This document shows, piece after piece, positions 56,604-64,000 of a stretch of 64,000 nt of DNA (positions are counted from its first letter, which is position 1; every line of letters starts with the position of its first letter). The position numbers were made by a program, and so were the translations under genes. The notes under the pieces were generated by a model, which had not been told where the DNA came from, made no database searches, and was given only the letters and a program-made list of their open reading frames with translations. Origin of the DNA: Thraustochytrium sp. TN22 (lineage: Eukaryota; Sar; Bigyra; Thraustochytrida; Thraustochytriidae); NCBI GenBank assembly GCA_013306675.1, contig JABLUY010000146.1, positions 32,113 through 96,112 on the forward strand. Direction: 5' to 3'.

Positions 56604-57959
56604 ATGCGCGGCGCAGGGCTGGTGTGGCGCGCGCGCGCGGCGGCGCGCGGCGCGCGGCGCGGGCTGAGCACCGGGGCGGCGGCGGGCGGCAAGGCCGGCG
56701 GCGAAGCGCAGGCCGCCGCCGCCGCCAAGGCCGCGCCCGCGCCGCCGCCGCCGCCGCCCGAGGGCGCGCCGTCGGGCGGCGGCGGCGGCGGCGGGCTGCT
56801 GCTGGTGGCGGCCCTGGCCGGCGCCGGGTACTACTTCCGCGATGACATCATGAAGAAGGTGGACGAGCTGCAGGGCAAGCAGCCCGGCGCCGGCGCCGGC
56901 GCCAAGGTGGAGGGCACGGACCTGAGCCCGTCGCAGCTCAAGCAGGAGGTGGAGGAGCTGGGCCAGCGGCTGGAGAAGGACATCGAGGCCGAGAAGGCCG
57001 CCGTGGCCGCGTCGGGCGCCTCCCAGAGCGAGAAGGCCGCCCTGGCCGCCGAGGAGGCCGGCGTGCCGTCCGCCACGGCCGCGCAGCCCACCAAGGCCGA
57101 GCCCGTCAACTACGACAAGGTGCGCGAGGCCATCCGCGCCGTGCTCGAGGACGAGTCCTTCGACGACGGCAGCTACGGCCCCATCTTCGTGCGCCTCGCC
57201 TGGCACAACGCCGGCACCTACGACAAGTCCACCGGCAAGGGCGGCAGCGAGGGCGCCCTCATGCGCTTCAAGGAGGAGGGCGGCTGGGGCGCCAACAACG
57301 GCCTGGACCGCGGCCGCGCGCGCCTCGAGGTCGTCAAGTCCCAGTTCCCCGGCCTCACCTACAGTGACCTCTGGTCCCTGGCCGGCACCGTGGCCATCGA
57401 GGAGATGGGCGGCCCCGAGTTCCCCAACTGGCGCCCCGGCCGCAAGGACTTTGACGAGGGCCACGACGTCCAGCCCGACGGCCTCCTGCCGGACGCCGAT
57501 GGCCGCGGCAAGAACCCGGCCGACCACCTGCGCGACATCTTCTACCGCATGGGCTTCAGCGACCAGGAGATCGTCGCGCTCGCCGGCGCCCACGCGCTGG
57601 GCCGCTGCCACTCCTTCGCCAGCGGCTACGAGGGCCCCTGGACGCGCGCGCCCACCACCTTCTCCAGCGAGTTCTTCCGCCTCCTTCTTGAGGAGAAGTG
57701 GACCAAGAAGACCACGCACAAGGGCGCGCCGTGGAACGGCCCCGAGCAGTTCGAGGACCCCTCCGGCGACCTCATGATGCTGCCCACCGACCTCGCCCTC
57801 GTCGAGGACCCCAAGTTCCGCACCTACGTCGAGAAGTACGCCAAGGACGAGGAGGCCTTCTCCAAGGACTTTGCCAAGGCCTGGATCAAGCTCCAGGAGA
57901 ACGGCGTGCGCAAGTTCCACGGCTGGCGCCGCTACATTCTCTTCGGCCCCCGCGAGTAA
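56604..57959 (+). CDS. Mitochondrial cytochrome c peroxidase
   Basis: 451 residues from the ATG at 56604 (GCAGCATGCG). An Arg/Ala presequence (1-24) and a Pro/Gly linker precede a hydrophobic helix (64-77, [14 protein letters not shown]), a bipartite signal that would place the enzyme in the intermembrane space. A coiled segment (about 105-150) leads to a class I haem peroxidase. Distal site: R197, W200, H201 (VRLAWHNAG). Proximal haem ligand: H330 (GAHALG). The tryptophan that becomes the radical in yeast CcP is W346 (GYEGPW), and its Asp partner is D396 (MMLPTD). The ascorbate-binding Arg of APX is replaced by Ala ([10 protein letters not shown]), so reduction of H2O2 with cytochrome c is favoured. 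All catalytic residues are intact. Confidence 0.9.
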   Translation: MRGAGLVWRARAAARGARRGLSTGAAAGGKAGGEAQAAAAAKAAPAPPPPPPEGAPSGGGGGGGLLLVAALAGAGYYFRDDIMKKVDELQGKQPGAGAGAKVEGTDLSPSQLKQEVEELGQRLEKDIEAEKAAVAASGASQSEKAALAAEEAGVPSATAAQPTKAEPVNYDKVREAIRAVLEDESFDDGSYGPIFVRLAWHNAGTYDKSTGKGGSEGALMRFKEEGGWGANNGLDRGRARLEVVKSQFPGLTYSDLWSLAGTVAIEEMGGPEFPNWRPGRKDFDEGHDVQPDGLLPDADGRGKNPADHLRDIFYRMGFSDQEIVALAGAHALGRCHSFASGYEGPWTRAPTTFSSEFFRLLLEEKWTKKTTHKGAPWNGPEQFEDPSGDLMMLPTDLALVEDPKFRTYVEKYAKDEEAFSKDFAKAWIKLQENGVRKFHGWRRYILFGPRE

Positions 57960-58427
57960 TTCTGTCCAGCCAGCCAGCCAGCCAGCCAGCCAGCTTGAGA
58001 AAAAGAGGGGAGAAGACGAGAGGAGCGCCACCGTGAGCGCCAAACCTAGCTCGGCATCCCCTAGCAAATCGTTGTCTTTGCCAGCGAGAGATCAATCATC
58101 CATTTCGTCGCGTTTCATTCCGTTTTCCTTTGGCCAAGCTGGGCCAAGCGCACGACCTGGAGCATGCCCTTTTGCAGTGGCCACGGTGGGTGGCTGGGCC
58201 TCGCTGCCACTGACGACTGTGCCACCACTCTCGTGGTCTCGCTGCTCGCGGCTACTACAGCCGCAAAAAGGCAAGCAACGGCGGCGGACCGCAGACCTGC
58301 ACGGCAACACAGCGCGGCACGGCGCGGCGCGGCACGGCACGGCACTGCGCGGCGCAGCGCAGCGCAGCACAGCACAGCGCAGCACAGCGCAGCACAGCGC
58401 GAGACGGCACGCGGCAGGCAGACAGAC
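57960..58427. other. Intergenic region, CAGC and GC-pentamer repeats
   Basis: 468 bp: a (CAGC)7 run (57967-57994) right after the peroxidase stop, then CGGCACGGCG and CAGCGCAGCA pentamer mixtures at about 58311-58405. The SET frame is open from an ATG at 58164, but that stretch translates the repeats. Confidence 0.5.
58311..58405. repeat. GC-pentamer mixture (CGGCA / GCGCA / GCACA)
   Basis: About 95 bp of five-base units differing by single substitutions, ending 22 bp before the SET-protein ATG. It is probably in the leader. Confidence 0.7.
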
Positions 58428-59039
58428 ATGGTCGAGTGCACAGACATGGCCGCGCCGGTGGGCCGTGCAGCGCCAGCGCAGGGCGACGACGACGGCGGCA
58501 AGACGCTCATGTTCGGGACTGACGCGTACGAGGTGGTGGAGGAGCTCGACGGCAAGGGACGCGCCGTAGTGGCGCGCAGGCCCATTGGCCGCGGCGAGGA
58601 GATCGAACGCACCGCCTGCATCGTGTGCCCCAAACCCGAGTACGACGCGCACGGCTGCCACACCATCTTCGACCACTACTTCTTCAAGGGCCGCAGCGGC
58701 GCGCAGTACCTGGCGCTCGGTGTCGGCAGCCTCTTCAACCATGCCGACCAACCCAACCTCGACTTTCGCCTCGACGAAGCGCGAGCGCAGATCCGCTACA
58801 TTGCCTCCCGCGACATTGACGCCGGCGAGGAGCTCTGCATCTTTTATGGCTACAACCTCTGGTTCCAAAACGTGGATCACGACGCCGAGGACGCCGCCAC
58901 GCAGCACGAGGACATTGAGGCCCTCAAACCGGACTCCGTTGCCGTCGAAGACGCTCTGGCCCTCGCTGCCGCCGGCGTCAGCGTCGAGGAGCTGGACGGC
59001 GCCGGCACGCCCTTTGCCGGCCTGAAGCTCGACGAGTGA
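58428..59039 (+). CDS. Small SET-domain protein
   Basis: 203 residues from the ATG at 58428. The ATG at 58446 (MAAPVG) has the same GACATGG context and is an alternative; an ATG at 58164 would add a repeat-coded tail and is rejected. It is a compact SET domain: GKGRAVVARRPIGRGEEIER near the start, then SLFNHADQPNLDF (the N-H and P-N elements that bind SAM), and GEELCIFYGYNLWF (catalytic Tyr motif). No pre-SET or post-SET cysteines are seen. This resembles minimal stand-alone SET proteins of protists and algal viruses, which methylate lysines in histones or other proteins. The C-terminal 50 residues are acidic and helical. Confidence 0.8.
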   Translation: MVECTDMAAPVGRAAPAQGDDDGGKTLMFGTDAYEVVEELDGKGRAVVARRPIGRGEEIERTACIVCPKPEYDAHGCHTIFDHYFFKGRSGAQYLALGVGSLFNHADQPNLDFRLDEARAQIRYIASRDIDAGEELCIFYGYNLWFQNVDHDAEDAATQHEDIEALKPDSVAVEDALALAAAGVSVEELDGAGTPFAGLKLDE

Positions 59040-59923
59040 AGTCCTTTGGCACGTGGTTCAAGAGGGCTATGCAATTTGTGCAGCTACAAGCGCTCGTGTA
59101 TCACAGCGCGCGGGACAGCCTTGTCGCACCCTGCAGCCAGAGCTCGGACCATTGGCACATGCGGCGAGGAGGTCTGACTCTTGTCTGTTCTCGTCAAGTG
59201 CAACGAGGGTCGACGCCGGTGGCCGCTGTGGCCCTCGCTGCTGCCGGTGACAGCACCGAGGGAGGAACCGGAACCGGACGACACCTCCACGGCCCCTTTG
59301 GCCACCTGCAGCTCGTGACGCCAAGCAGGCCGCACGATGCGCGACATGGTCATCGTTCGACCGCCGAATGTGGACGATGAGTGCGTGGGTGCCTCGGAGC
59401 GAGAACTTGAGCGTGCCAAGTCCAGTGAGGCTCCTTCCGTAGCATCCCTCCCGCGCCCAGCATTCCCTCTCACTGTACGCATTCTGCCCGCCACGCAAGC
59501 CACCATCTGCTCGCCGCCGCCACGCAGCGGCCGTGGCCTCTGCGCGCGCGTCCGCGTTGCAGCTTTGCGGCGCCGCCGCTGGCAGTGCTCTGCGTCTGGC
59601 CGAGGCCGTCACTGGCACTGCGCCTCCCGCGAGTTGTGGTTGCGCGCCTCCGGCCAAGTGGACTTTGCCGCGGCAGGACAGTGGACCGCGCGCAGCCTGA
59701 CTGTGACTTGGCAGTGCCGCTGCCACTCGGCGCGGCGGCTTGTCTGTGGCTGCCGCGGCGCCGCGCCCGCGAGCGGCCGGCGCGCGCAGAGCGGCAGCGG
59801 CCTGCGCGCGCGCGGCGGCGGGCAGCGGCACGGGGCGGCGCGGCGGGCGGGCGGGCAGGCGCGGCGGGCGAGCGGCGGCGCGGCGAGGCGCGGCGAGGAG
59901 GCGCGAGCGCGCGCAGCGGCACC
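59040..59923. other. Intergenic region before bL20m
   Basis: 884 bp. CACTGGCA is at about 59608, with further GGCAGTGC / GCCACTCG relatives at 59590 and 59710-59735. The last 150 bp are very GC-rich leader. No supported ORF. Confidence 0.4.
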
Positions 59924-60259
59924 ATGAGCAGCAAGCTGGTCAAGTACGCGAAGCTGGCCAAGGGCTTCCGCGGCAAGGCGAAGAACTGCCGGCGCGTCAT
60001 GTACGGGCGCGTGGACAAGGCGCTGGAGCACAACTACAGGAACCGCAAGGAGAAGAAGCGCGACGCGCGCGCGCTGTGGATCCAACAGATCAACGCCGGC
60101 ACGCGCGAGCACGGCGTCTCGTACGCGAGCTTCATCAACCAGCTCGACGTCGCCAACATCGACCTCAATCGAAAGGTTCTCGCAGACATGGCCATCAGCG
60201 AGCCCTTTAGCTTCCGCGCCGTGCTCGAGCTCGCGCGCCGCGGCCCTGTGCAGCAGTAG
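59924..60259 (+). CDS. MRPL20: Organellar (probably mitochondrial) ribosomal protein bL20
   Basis: 111 residues from an ATG with a strong CACCATGAG context. It aligns over its full length with bacterial bL20: KLAKGFRGKAKNCRR (rRNA-binding N-terminal helix), RKEKKRDARALWIQQINAGT, SYASFINQLDVANIDLNRKVLADMA and a short C-terminal helix. bL20 binds 23S rRNA early in large-subunit assembly. Length is normal for the core family. There is no long presequence, but the basic N-terminal helix can itself direct mitochondrial import; a plastid destination cannot be excluded. Confidence 0.92.
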   Translation: MSSKLVKYAKLAKGFRGKAKNCRRVMYGRVDKALEHNYRNRKEKKRDARALWIQQINAGTREHGVSYASFINQLDVANIDLNRKVLADMAISEPFSFRAVLELARRGPVQQ

Positions 60260-61155
60260 GCTTTGTCCCGAACCACCTGCAGGACAGGAGAGCGAGGGCC
60301 CAGGCGAATGGGCGCCGTCGTTGACTCTCGTGATACCATGATTTTCTGCTTTCGTACTCGCGCTCTCGGAGTATCCACTTGTTCCGCTTGGTTGCCGTCT
60401 CTGGCAAGCCTTCTTGTTGTCCGTCGAATTTCTTGGTGCCACGGTCGCACCGCCTTCGTCCACATCGCTCAGCTAGGCGCGACGTCGCGCTTGGTCCTCC
60501 GTCATCGCACCATCGAGAGAATCGTCGTGCTTGTCGCGTTGTGACGGAAACGCATCATGTACATGACGGCGCTGCCTGCTCCAGCGCACGATTCTGACGA
60601 TGCTTCATCGGGTCAGGCACACGTCGAATTGACAGGATTCAGCATGGGCGCGGACGAGGGAGCTTGCGCCAAGGCAGGTGCTACAGCCTGTCGGCACGAA
60701 GCCCAGCATCTCCATCGCGAGCCTTCTTTGTCGTTCACAGTGGATCGGCGACGCCTCGAAGTCATACTTGCAAGTCGCTGTTGGTGACCTCCGCCAGGTT
60801 GGAGAATGTCTCCACGCGAGCGTATGACAGCGCGACGCTCAGCGCGTCCACACGCGCGTCGATCGGAACGATCGAGTCCTTTGGACTGATATCGTCGCGC
60901 AAACGCATTCTTCGTCCGTGCCCTCTCACCGCTGCCACAAACCAGCCTGCGCCTTGAGTCAGAGAAGCGCCCCCTCAAGCGGACAAGCCCATGACGTACT
61001 TCTTCTGCTACGAAACGCTGCCACGTGCAAGACGCTCGCCGGCAAGTTGACATTTCATTCGTGCCAGGTGTTGCATGAAACCAATCAAAACCGTCGATCT
61101 CCGAGTGCTCCGCAACCGAGGCGGCTTCCTTCGTCTTGAAAATGTGCACATGGAA
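60260..61155. other. Region downstream of the WD40 gene
   Basis: 896 bp with no intact gene. Its right half carries decayed copies of the WD40 gene 3' end (see the pseudogene entry). The remainder (60260-60760) shows nothing recognisable. Confidence 0.45.
60762..61151 (-). pseudogene. Decayed copies of the WD40 gene 3' end
   Basis: At 61080-61151 the minus strand reads VHIFKTKEAASVAEHSEIDGFDW, nearly the end of the intact WD40 protein (VHILKMKGAASFAEHDGFDW). At 60762-60980, in another frame, it reads ...IPIDARVDALSVALSYARVE..., resembling the NARVDAHALATRLDI tail segment. The pieces are out of order and out of frame with each other, so they look like fragments of one or two lost tandem copies. 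The first match is clear; the second is weaker. Confidence 0.55.
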
Positions 61156-63131
61156 CTACCAATCAAAACCGTCGTGCTCCGCAAACGAGGCTGCTCCCTT
61201 CATCTTGAGAATGTGCACAATGCCGGACGCATCCCCTGCGACGACGGTGGCTCCATGCCGAATGCAACAGTTCGATTGCATCGCATTATCAGTTGTGAAG
61301 CCTACCCGGGCATCGCCAAGCATGATCTGGACTCCGTGCGAGACCTCAACCAAGAGAGCCCCACGGCCAATGTCCAGACGCGTCGCCAGGGCGTGCGCAT
61401 CCACTCGCGCGTTGGGCTTGCTCAGGTCCCAGTAGAGAACCTTGCCGGAGCGGTCCTTGCTGGTGATGATGCCGCCGTCCAAGACCACGCTCGTGACCGA
61501 GTTGGTGTGTCCCTCGAGCAGGTGGAGCTGGACGCCAGTGCGAGCCTCCCACACCCGCACCGTGTTGTCTAGAGACCCAGACACGATCCGGTCGCCGTCC
61601 AAAGTCACGCATAATACATATGACGTGTGGCCCTCGAGAACGTACAGCTGGGCGCCGGTGCGAGCGTCCCACACGCGCACTGTCTTGTCTTTGGACCCAG
61701 ACACGATCCGGTCGCTGTCGAAAGCCGCCATCCAGACTTCATCCTCGTGCCCCTCGAGCACGAGCAGCTGGTCGCCGGTGCGAGCGTCCCACATGCGCGC
61801 CGTCTTGTCGTCAGACCCAGACACGATCCGGTCGCCAGCCAGAGCCACGCTGTTTACAGACGACGGGTGGCCCTCGAGCACGTGCAGCTGGACGCCGATG
61901 CGAGCATTCCACACGCGCACCGTGCTGTCCCACGACCCAGACACAATCCGGTCGCCGTCCAAAACCACACTGGTGACGGCATCCGTGTGTCCCTTGAGCA
62001 CGTGCAGCTGGTCGCAGGAGTGAGTATCCCACACACGCACCGTATTGTCGAACGAGCCAGACACGATTCGGTCGCCGTCCAACGCCACGCAGTAGACTTC
62101 CAACGTGTGCCCTTGGAGCACGTGCAGCTGGTCGCCGGTCGCAACGTCCCATACGCGCACCGTCTCGTCGTCAGACCCAGACACGATCCGGTCGCCGCCC
62201 AAAGCCACGCTATTGACTTGGTACGTGTGCCCGACGAAAACGTGCAGCTGGTCGCCGGTGTGCGCGTCCCACATGCGCACCTTGCTGTCTCTTGACCCAG
62301 ACACAATCCGGTCGCCGTCCCAAACCACGCTGTTGACGGGATCTGTGTGTCCCTCCAGTACATGCAGCTGTTCGCCGGTGTGAACGTCCCACACGCGCAC
62401 GGTCTTGTCCGAAGACCCAGAGACGTTCCGGTCGCCGTGCAAATCCACGCTGAAAACAGAGTCAGTGTGCCCCTCGAGCACGTGCAGTTGCTCGCCCGAT
62501 GAAGCGTCCCACGCGCGCACCGTGCTGTCGTCGGCTCCAGACACGATCCGGCCGCCGTCCAAACACACGCTGTAGACGGCCTTTGTGTGCCCCTCGAGCA
62601 CGTGCAGCTGGTCGCTGGTGTGAGCATCCCACACGCGCACAGTGGTGTCCGCAGATTCAGACACGATCTTGTTGCCGTACAGAGCCACGCTGTAGACCAA
62701 GGAGGTGTGCCCCTCGAGCACGAGCTGCTGCTCGCCCGAGCGAGCGTCCCACACGCGCACCGTGAAGTCGTTCGACCCAGAGACGATCCGGTCGCCATTC
62801 AGAGCCACGCTGTAGACTGGCCACTCGTGCCCCTCAAGCACGTGCAGCTGCTCGCCGGTGTGAGCGTCCCACACGCGCACCGTGTTGTCAAATGAACCAG
62901 ACACGATCCGGTCCCCGTGCAGCGCCACGCCTTGTACCCAGCTCGTGTGGCCCCTGAGCACGTGCAGAAGCGGATCGCGCGGCGGGACAAGGCACTGCTT
63001 GGCGGGGCAGAGCCAAGGCTTTTGTTGCGGCGGTTCGAGCGTGCGTCGCAGGGGGTGGTCGGGTCGGCGATGCGCGCGAGGACCTGGCCGGCGAGCCTTG
63101 CTTGTTGCGCTCCCAAGGCGCCCACCGGCAT
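61156..63131 (-). CDS. WD40-repeat protein with exact 40-residue repeats, one predicted intron
   Basis: Proposed as two exons, 63131-63084 and 62994-61156, giving 628 residues. The repeat frame is open to 63144 but contains no ATG. Joining the ATG at 63131 (MPVGALGAQQARLAGQ) across a GT-AG intron restores the frame to CLVPPRDPLLHVLRGH. Thirteen WD40 repeats follow, twelve of exactly 40 residues (120 nt), each of the type LEGHT-x3-V-x-SV-x-L-x-GDRIVSGS-x-D-x-TVRVWD. Beta-propellers this regular are known in fungal NWD proteins and some protist families, where repeats are swapped by recombination. A less regular tail with a degenerate 14th repeat (VVAGDASGIVHILKM) ends DGFDW. No kinase, NACHT or F-box partner is seen. 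Role unknown; probably protein binding. Confidence 0.7.
62995..63083 (-). other. Predicted 89-nt spliceosomal intron in the WD40 gene
   Basis: It begins GTCCTC after CAG and ends CCAAGCAG before TGC; phase 0. The case rests on the repeat frame lacking any ATG upstream and on the frames fitting after removal. The 5' site is not a strong consensus. A frameshift, or a start in a more distant exon, is the alternative. Confidence 0.45.
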
Positions 63132-64000
63132 GCTGAAGAACTCAAGACATGGCTGGCCAAGCCAGGCCACTGCGGACGCCGCTGGCTGGCCGGCGTCCAG
63201 CGCAGCAAGTTGAGTTTCCTGAACTCACTGAGGCGCCGCCGAGACGCGCCTTGCCGCGCGCCGGCCTCGCCCGCCTCGCCTGCCTCGCCCGTCTCGCGGC
63301 CGCTCGCTCATGCGTGCGTGACGTGGCGTGCGGAGCGTGCGTGTGAGCGTGCGCCGCGTGCGTGCCACCCACGCCGCGCACGCGAGGGAGCGTGCAGACA
63401 GACCCGTGAGCCCGGAGCTGCAAAGCTTCCAGCCAGCGGATGTGCGGGGGGCGGGCCAAGCTGGCTGCAGTGGCAAGGAGCGCGCACGCCGCAGGTCGCC
63501 GGTGAGCCTGGTTGGAAGCGCAGTCACTGCACTGCACCGTCGCGCCTTGGGATGGCTGACCGTGCTGCAGCGCAGTGCCCTTACTGGCCGTGAAGGCGCG
63601 GGGCCGTTGGCCGAGCCGGAAGCAGCCACCATGGCCAGCTGCTCCGCGCTGCTCCGGCTTCTGTGGCGGCTTGGCCCGCCGGGAAGCTGCGACGGAGCAA
63701 GAGGGCGAGGCGAGGCGAGGCGCGACTGGAGGCGAGCGTGGCGACTCGGACTCGGACTCGGATGACTGACCAGCTGGAGCCAGGCGAGACTCGGAGATGA
63801 GATGTTCGCCTGCGTCCGCCTGCCTGCCAACCCGTTCACGTGCGTGCGCCGTGCGTGGCCCGGTGGGTGCTGGCTGCCCGGCCCGGCTGCCCGGCGGCTT
63901 GCTCGCGGCCTTGGCTCGCTTGGCCGGGTCGGGCGCCGCGCGCGGCCTCTGACTGGCCAAGAGCTGGCTGGCGACTGCGATCTCCGCACTGTGCCTCACC
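63132..64000. other. Region upstream of the WD40 gene
   Basis: 869 bp to the window edge. ATG-TCT-TGA, a two-codon upstream ORF, is at 63142-63150 on the minus strand. GACTCGGACTCGGACTCGG (63741-63759) is a hexamer run of the GAGTCC type. Long minus-strand ORFs here (up to 285 codons) are compositional. No gene is recognised. Confidence 0.4.

Noticed and set aside
58164-58427. Longer start for the SET protein at 58164
   Set aside because: The added 88 residues are mostly the GC-pentamer run translated (HSTAQHSAAQ). Starts at 58428 or 58446 fit better.
1-64000. tRNA, rRNA, CRISPR or complete transposon
   Set aside because: Reading the spacers for tRNA B-box-like GGTTCGAATCC, long conserved rRNA blocks, spaced repeats or transposase/reverse-transcriptase motifs gave nothing convincing. 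A program such as tRNAscan-SE would be more reliable than reading.

Overview
The window is nuclear DNA from a GC-rich, intron-poor unicellular eukaryote. Nearly every gene is one uninterrupted ORF opening at an ATG, many in a Kozak-like context. Many products belong to eukaryote-only families: tubulin cofactor E, the nuclear-pore protein aladin, RGS, SWEET, RING-CH, TOG and IQ proteins. Nuclear genes carry Arg-rich mitochondrial presequences (cytochrome c peroxidase, UPRT, TPR protein), and a nuclear bL20 ribosomal protein is present. Pro-Thr 'PTxLPT' linkers, polyQ tracts and compact spacing would suit a stramenopile such as a thraustochytrid, but that placement is inference.

Layout. 1-10.9 kb: the end of an IQ-motif protein, a SAM-domain protein (-), a secreted PAN/vWA protein and a RING-CH E3 ligase. 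11.5-25.5 kb: a small Rad50-zinc-hook-like protein (-), a short presequence protein, TBCE, an LRR protein (-) divergent from a TOG/HEAT protein, a membrane-anchored TauD-type dioxygenase and a TPR protein (-). 26-38.8 kb: seven consecutive SWEET/MtN3-type seven-helix transporter genes, all on the minus strand, in three sequence subgroups; this is the main feature of the window. 40-42 kb: a lysine-methyltransferase-like gene (-) and UPRT (+) sharing a 183-bp divergent promoter. 45-50 kb: two tandem EF-hand + RGS genes. 50-60.3 kb: aladin (-), a CCCH zinc-finger polyQ protein, cytochrome c peroxidase, a small SET protein and mitochondrial bL20. 61.1-63.1 kb: a WD40 protein with repeats of exactly 40 residues, a probable 89-nt intron, and decayed copies of its 3' end downstream.

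How genes may work together. No biosynthetic operon is expected or seen. The seven SWEET-like genes look like expansion of one transport function by local duplication. The two EF-hand/RGS genes are a second local duplication, in calcium/G-protein signalling. Three neighbouring genes point to microtubules or scaffolding (TBCE, LRR, TOG) and several others to mitochondria, but without evident co-regulation beyond shared divergent promoters.

Non-coding DNA makes up nearly half the window and is unusual. It is full of pentanucleotide tandem repeats (CTTTG, CTCGG, GTCGA, GTCTC, CAAGG and others), clusters of CTAGCTAG, and two recurrent words, TGCCAGTG/CACTGGCA and TCAAGTTG/CAACTTGA, that I found only outside genes. 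No rRNA, tRNA, CRISPR array or intact transposon was recognised. All counts are by eye, not by program.
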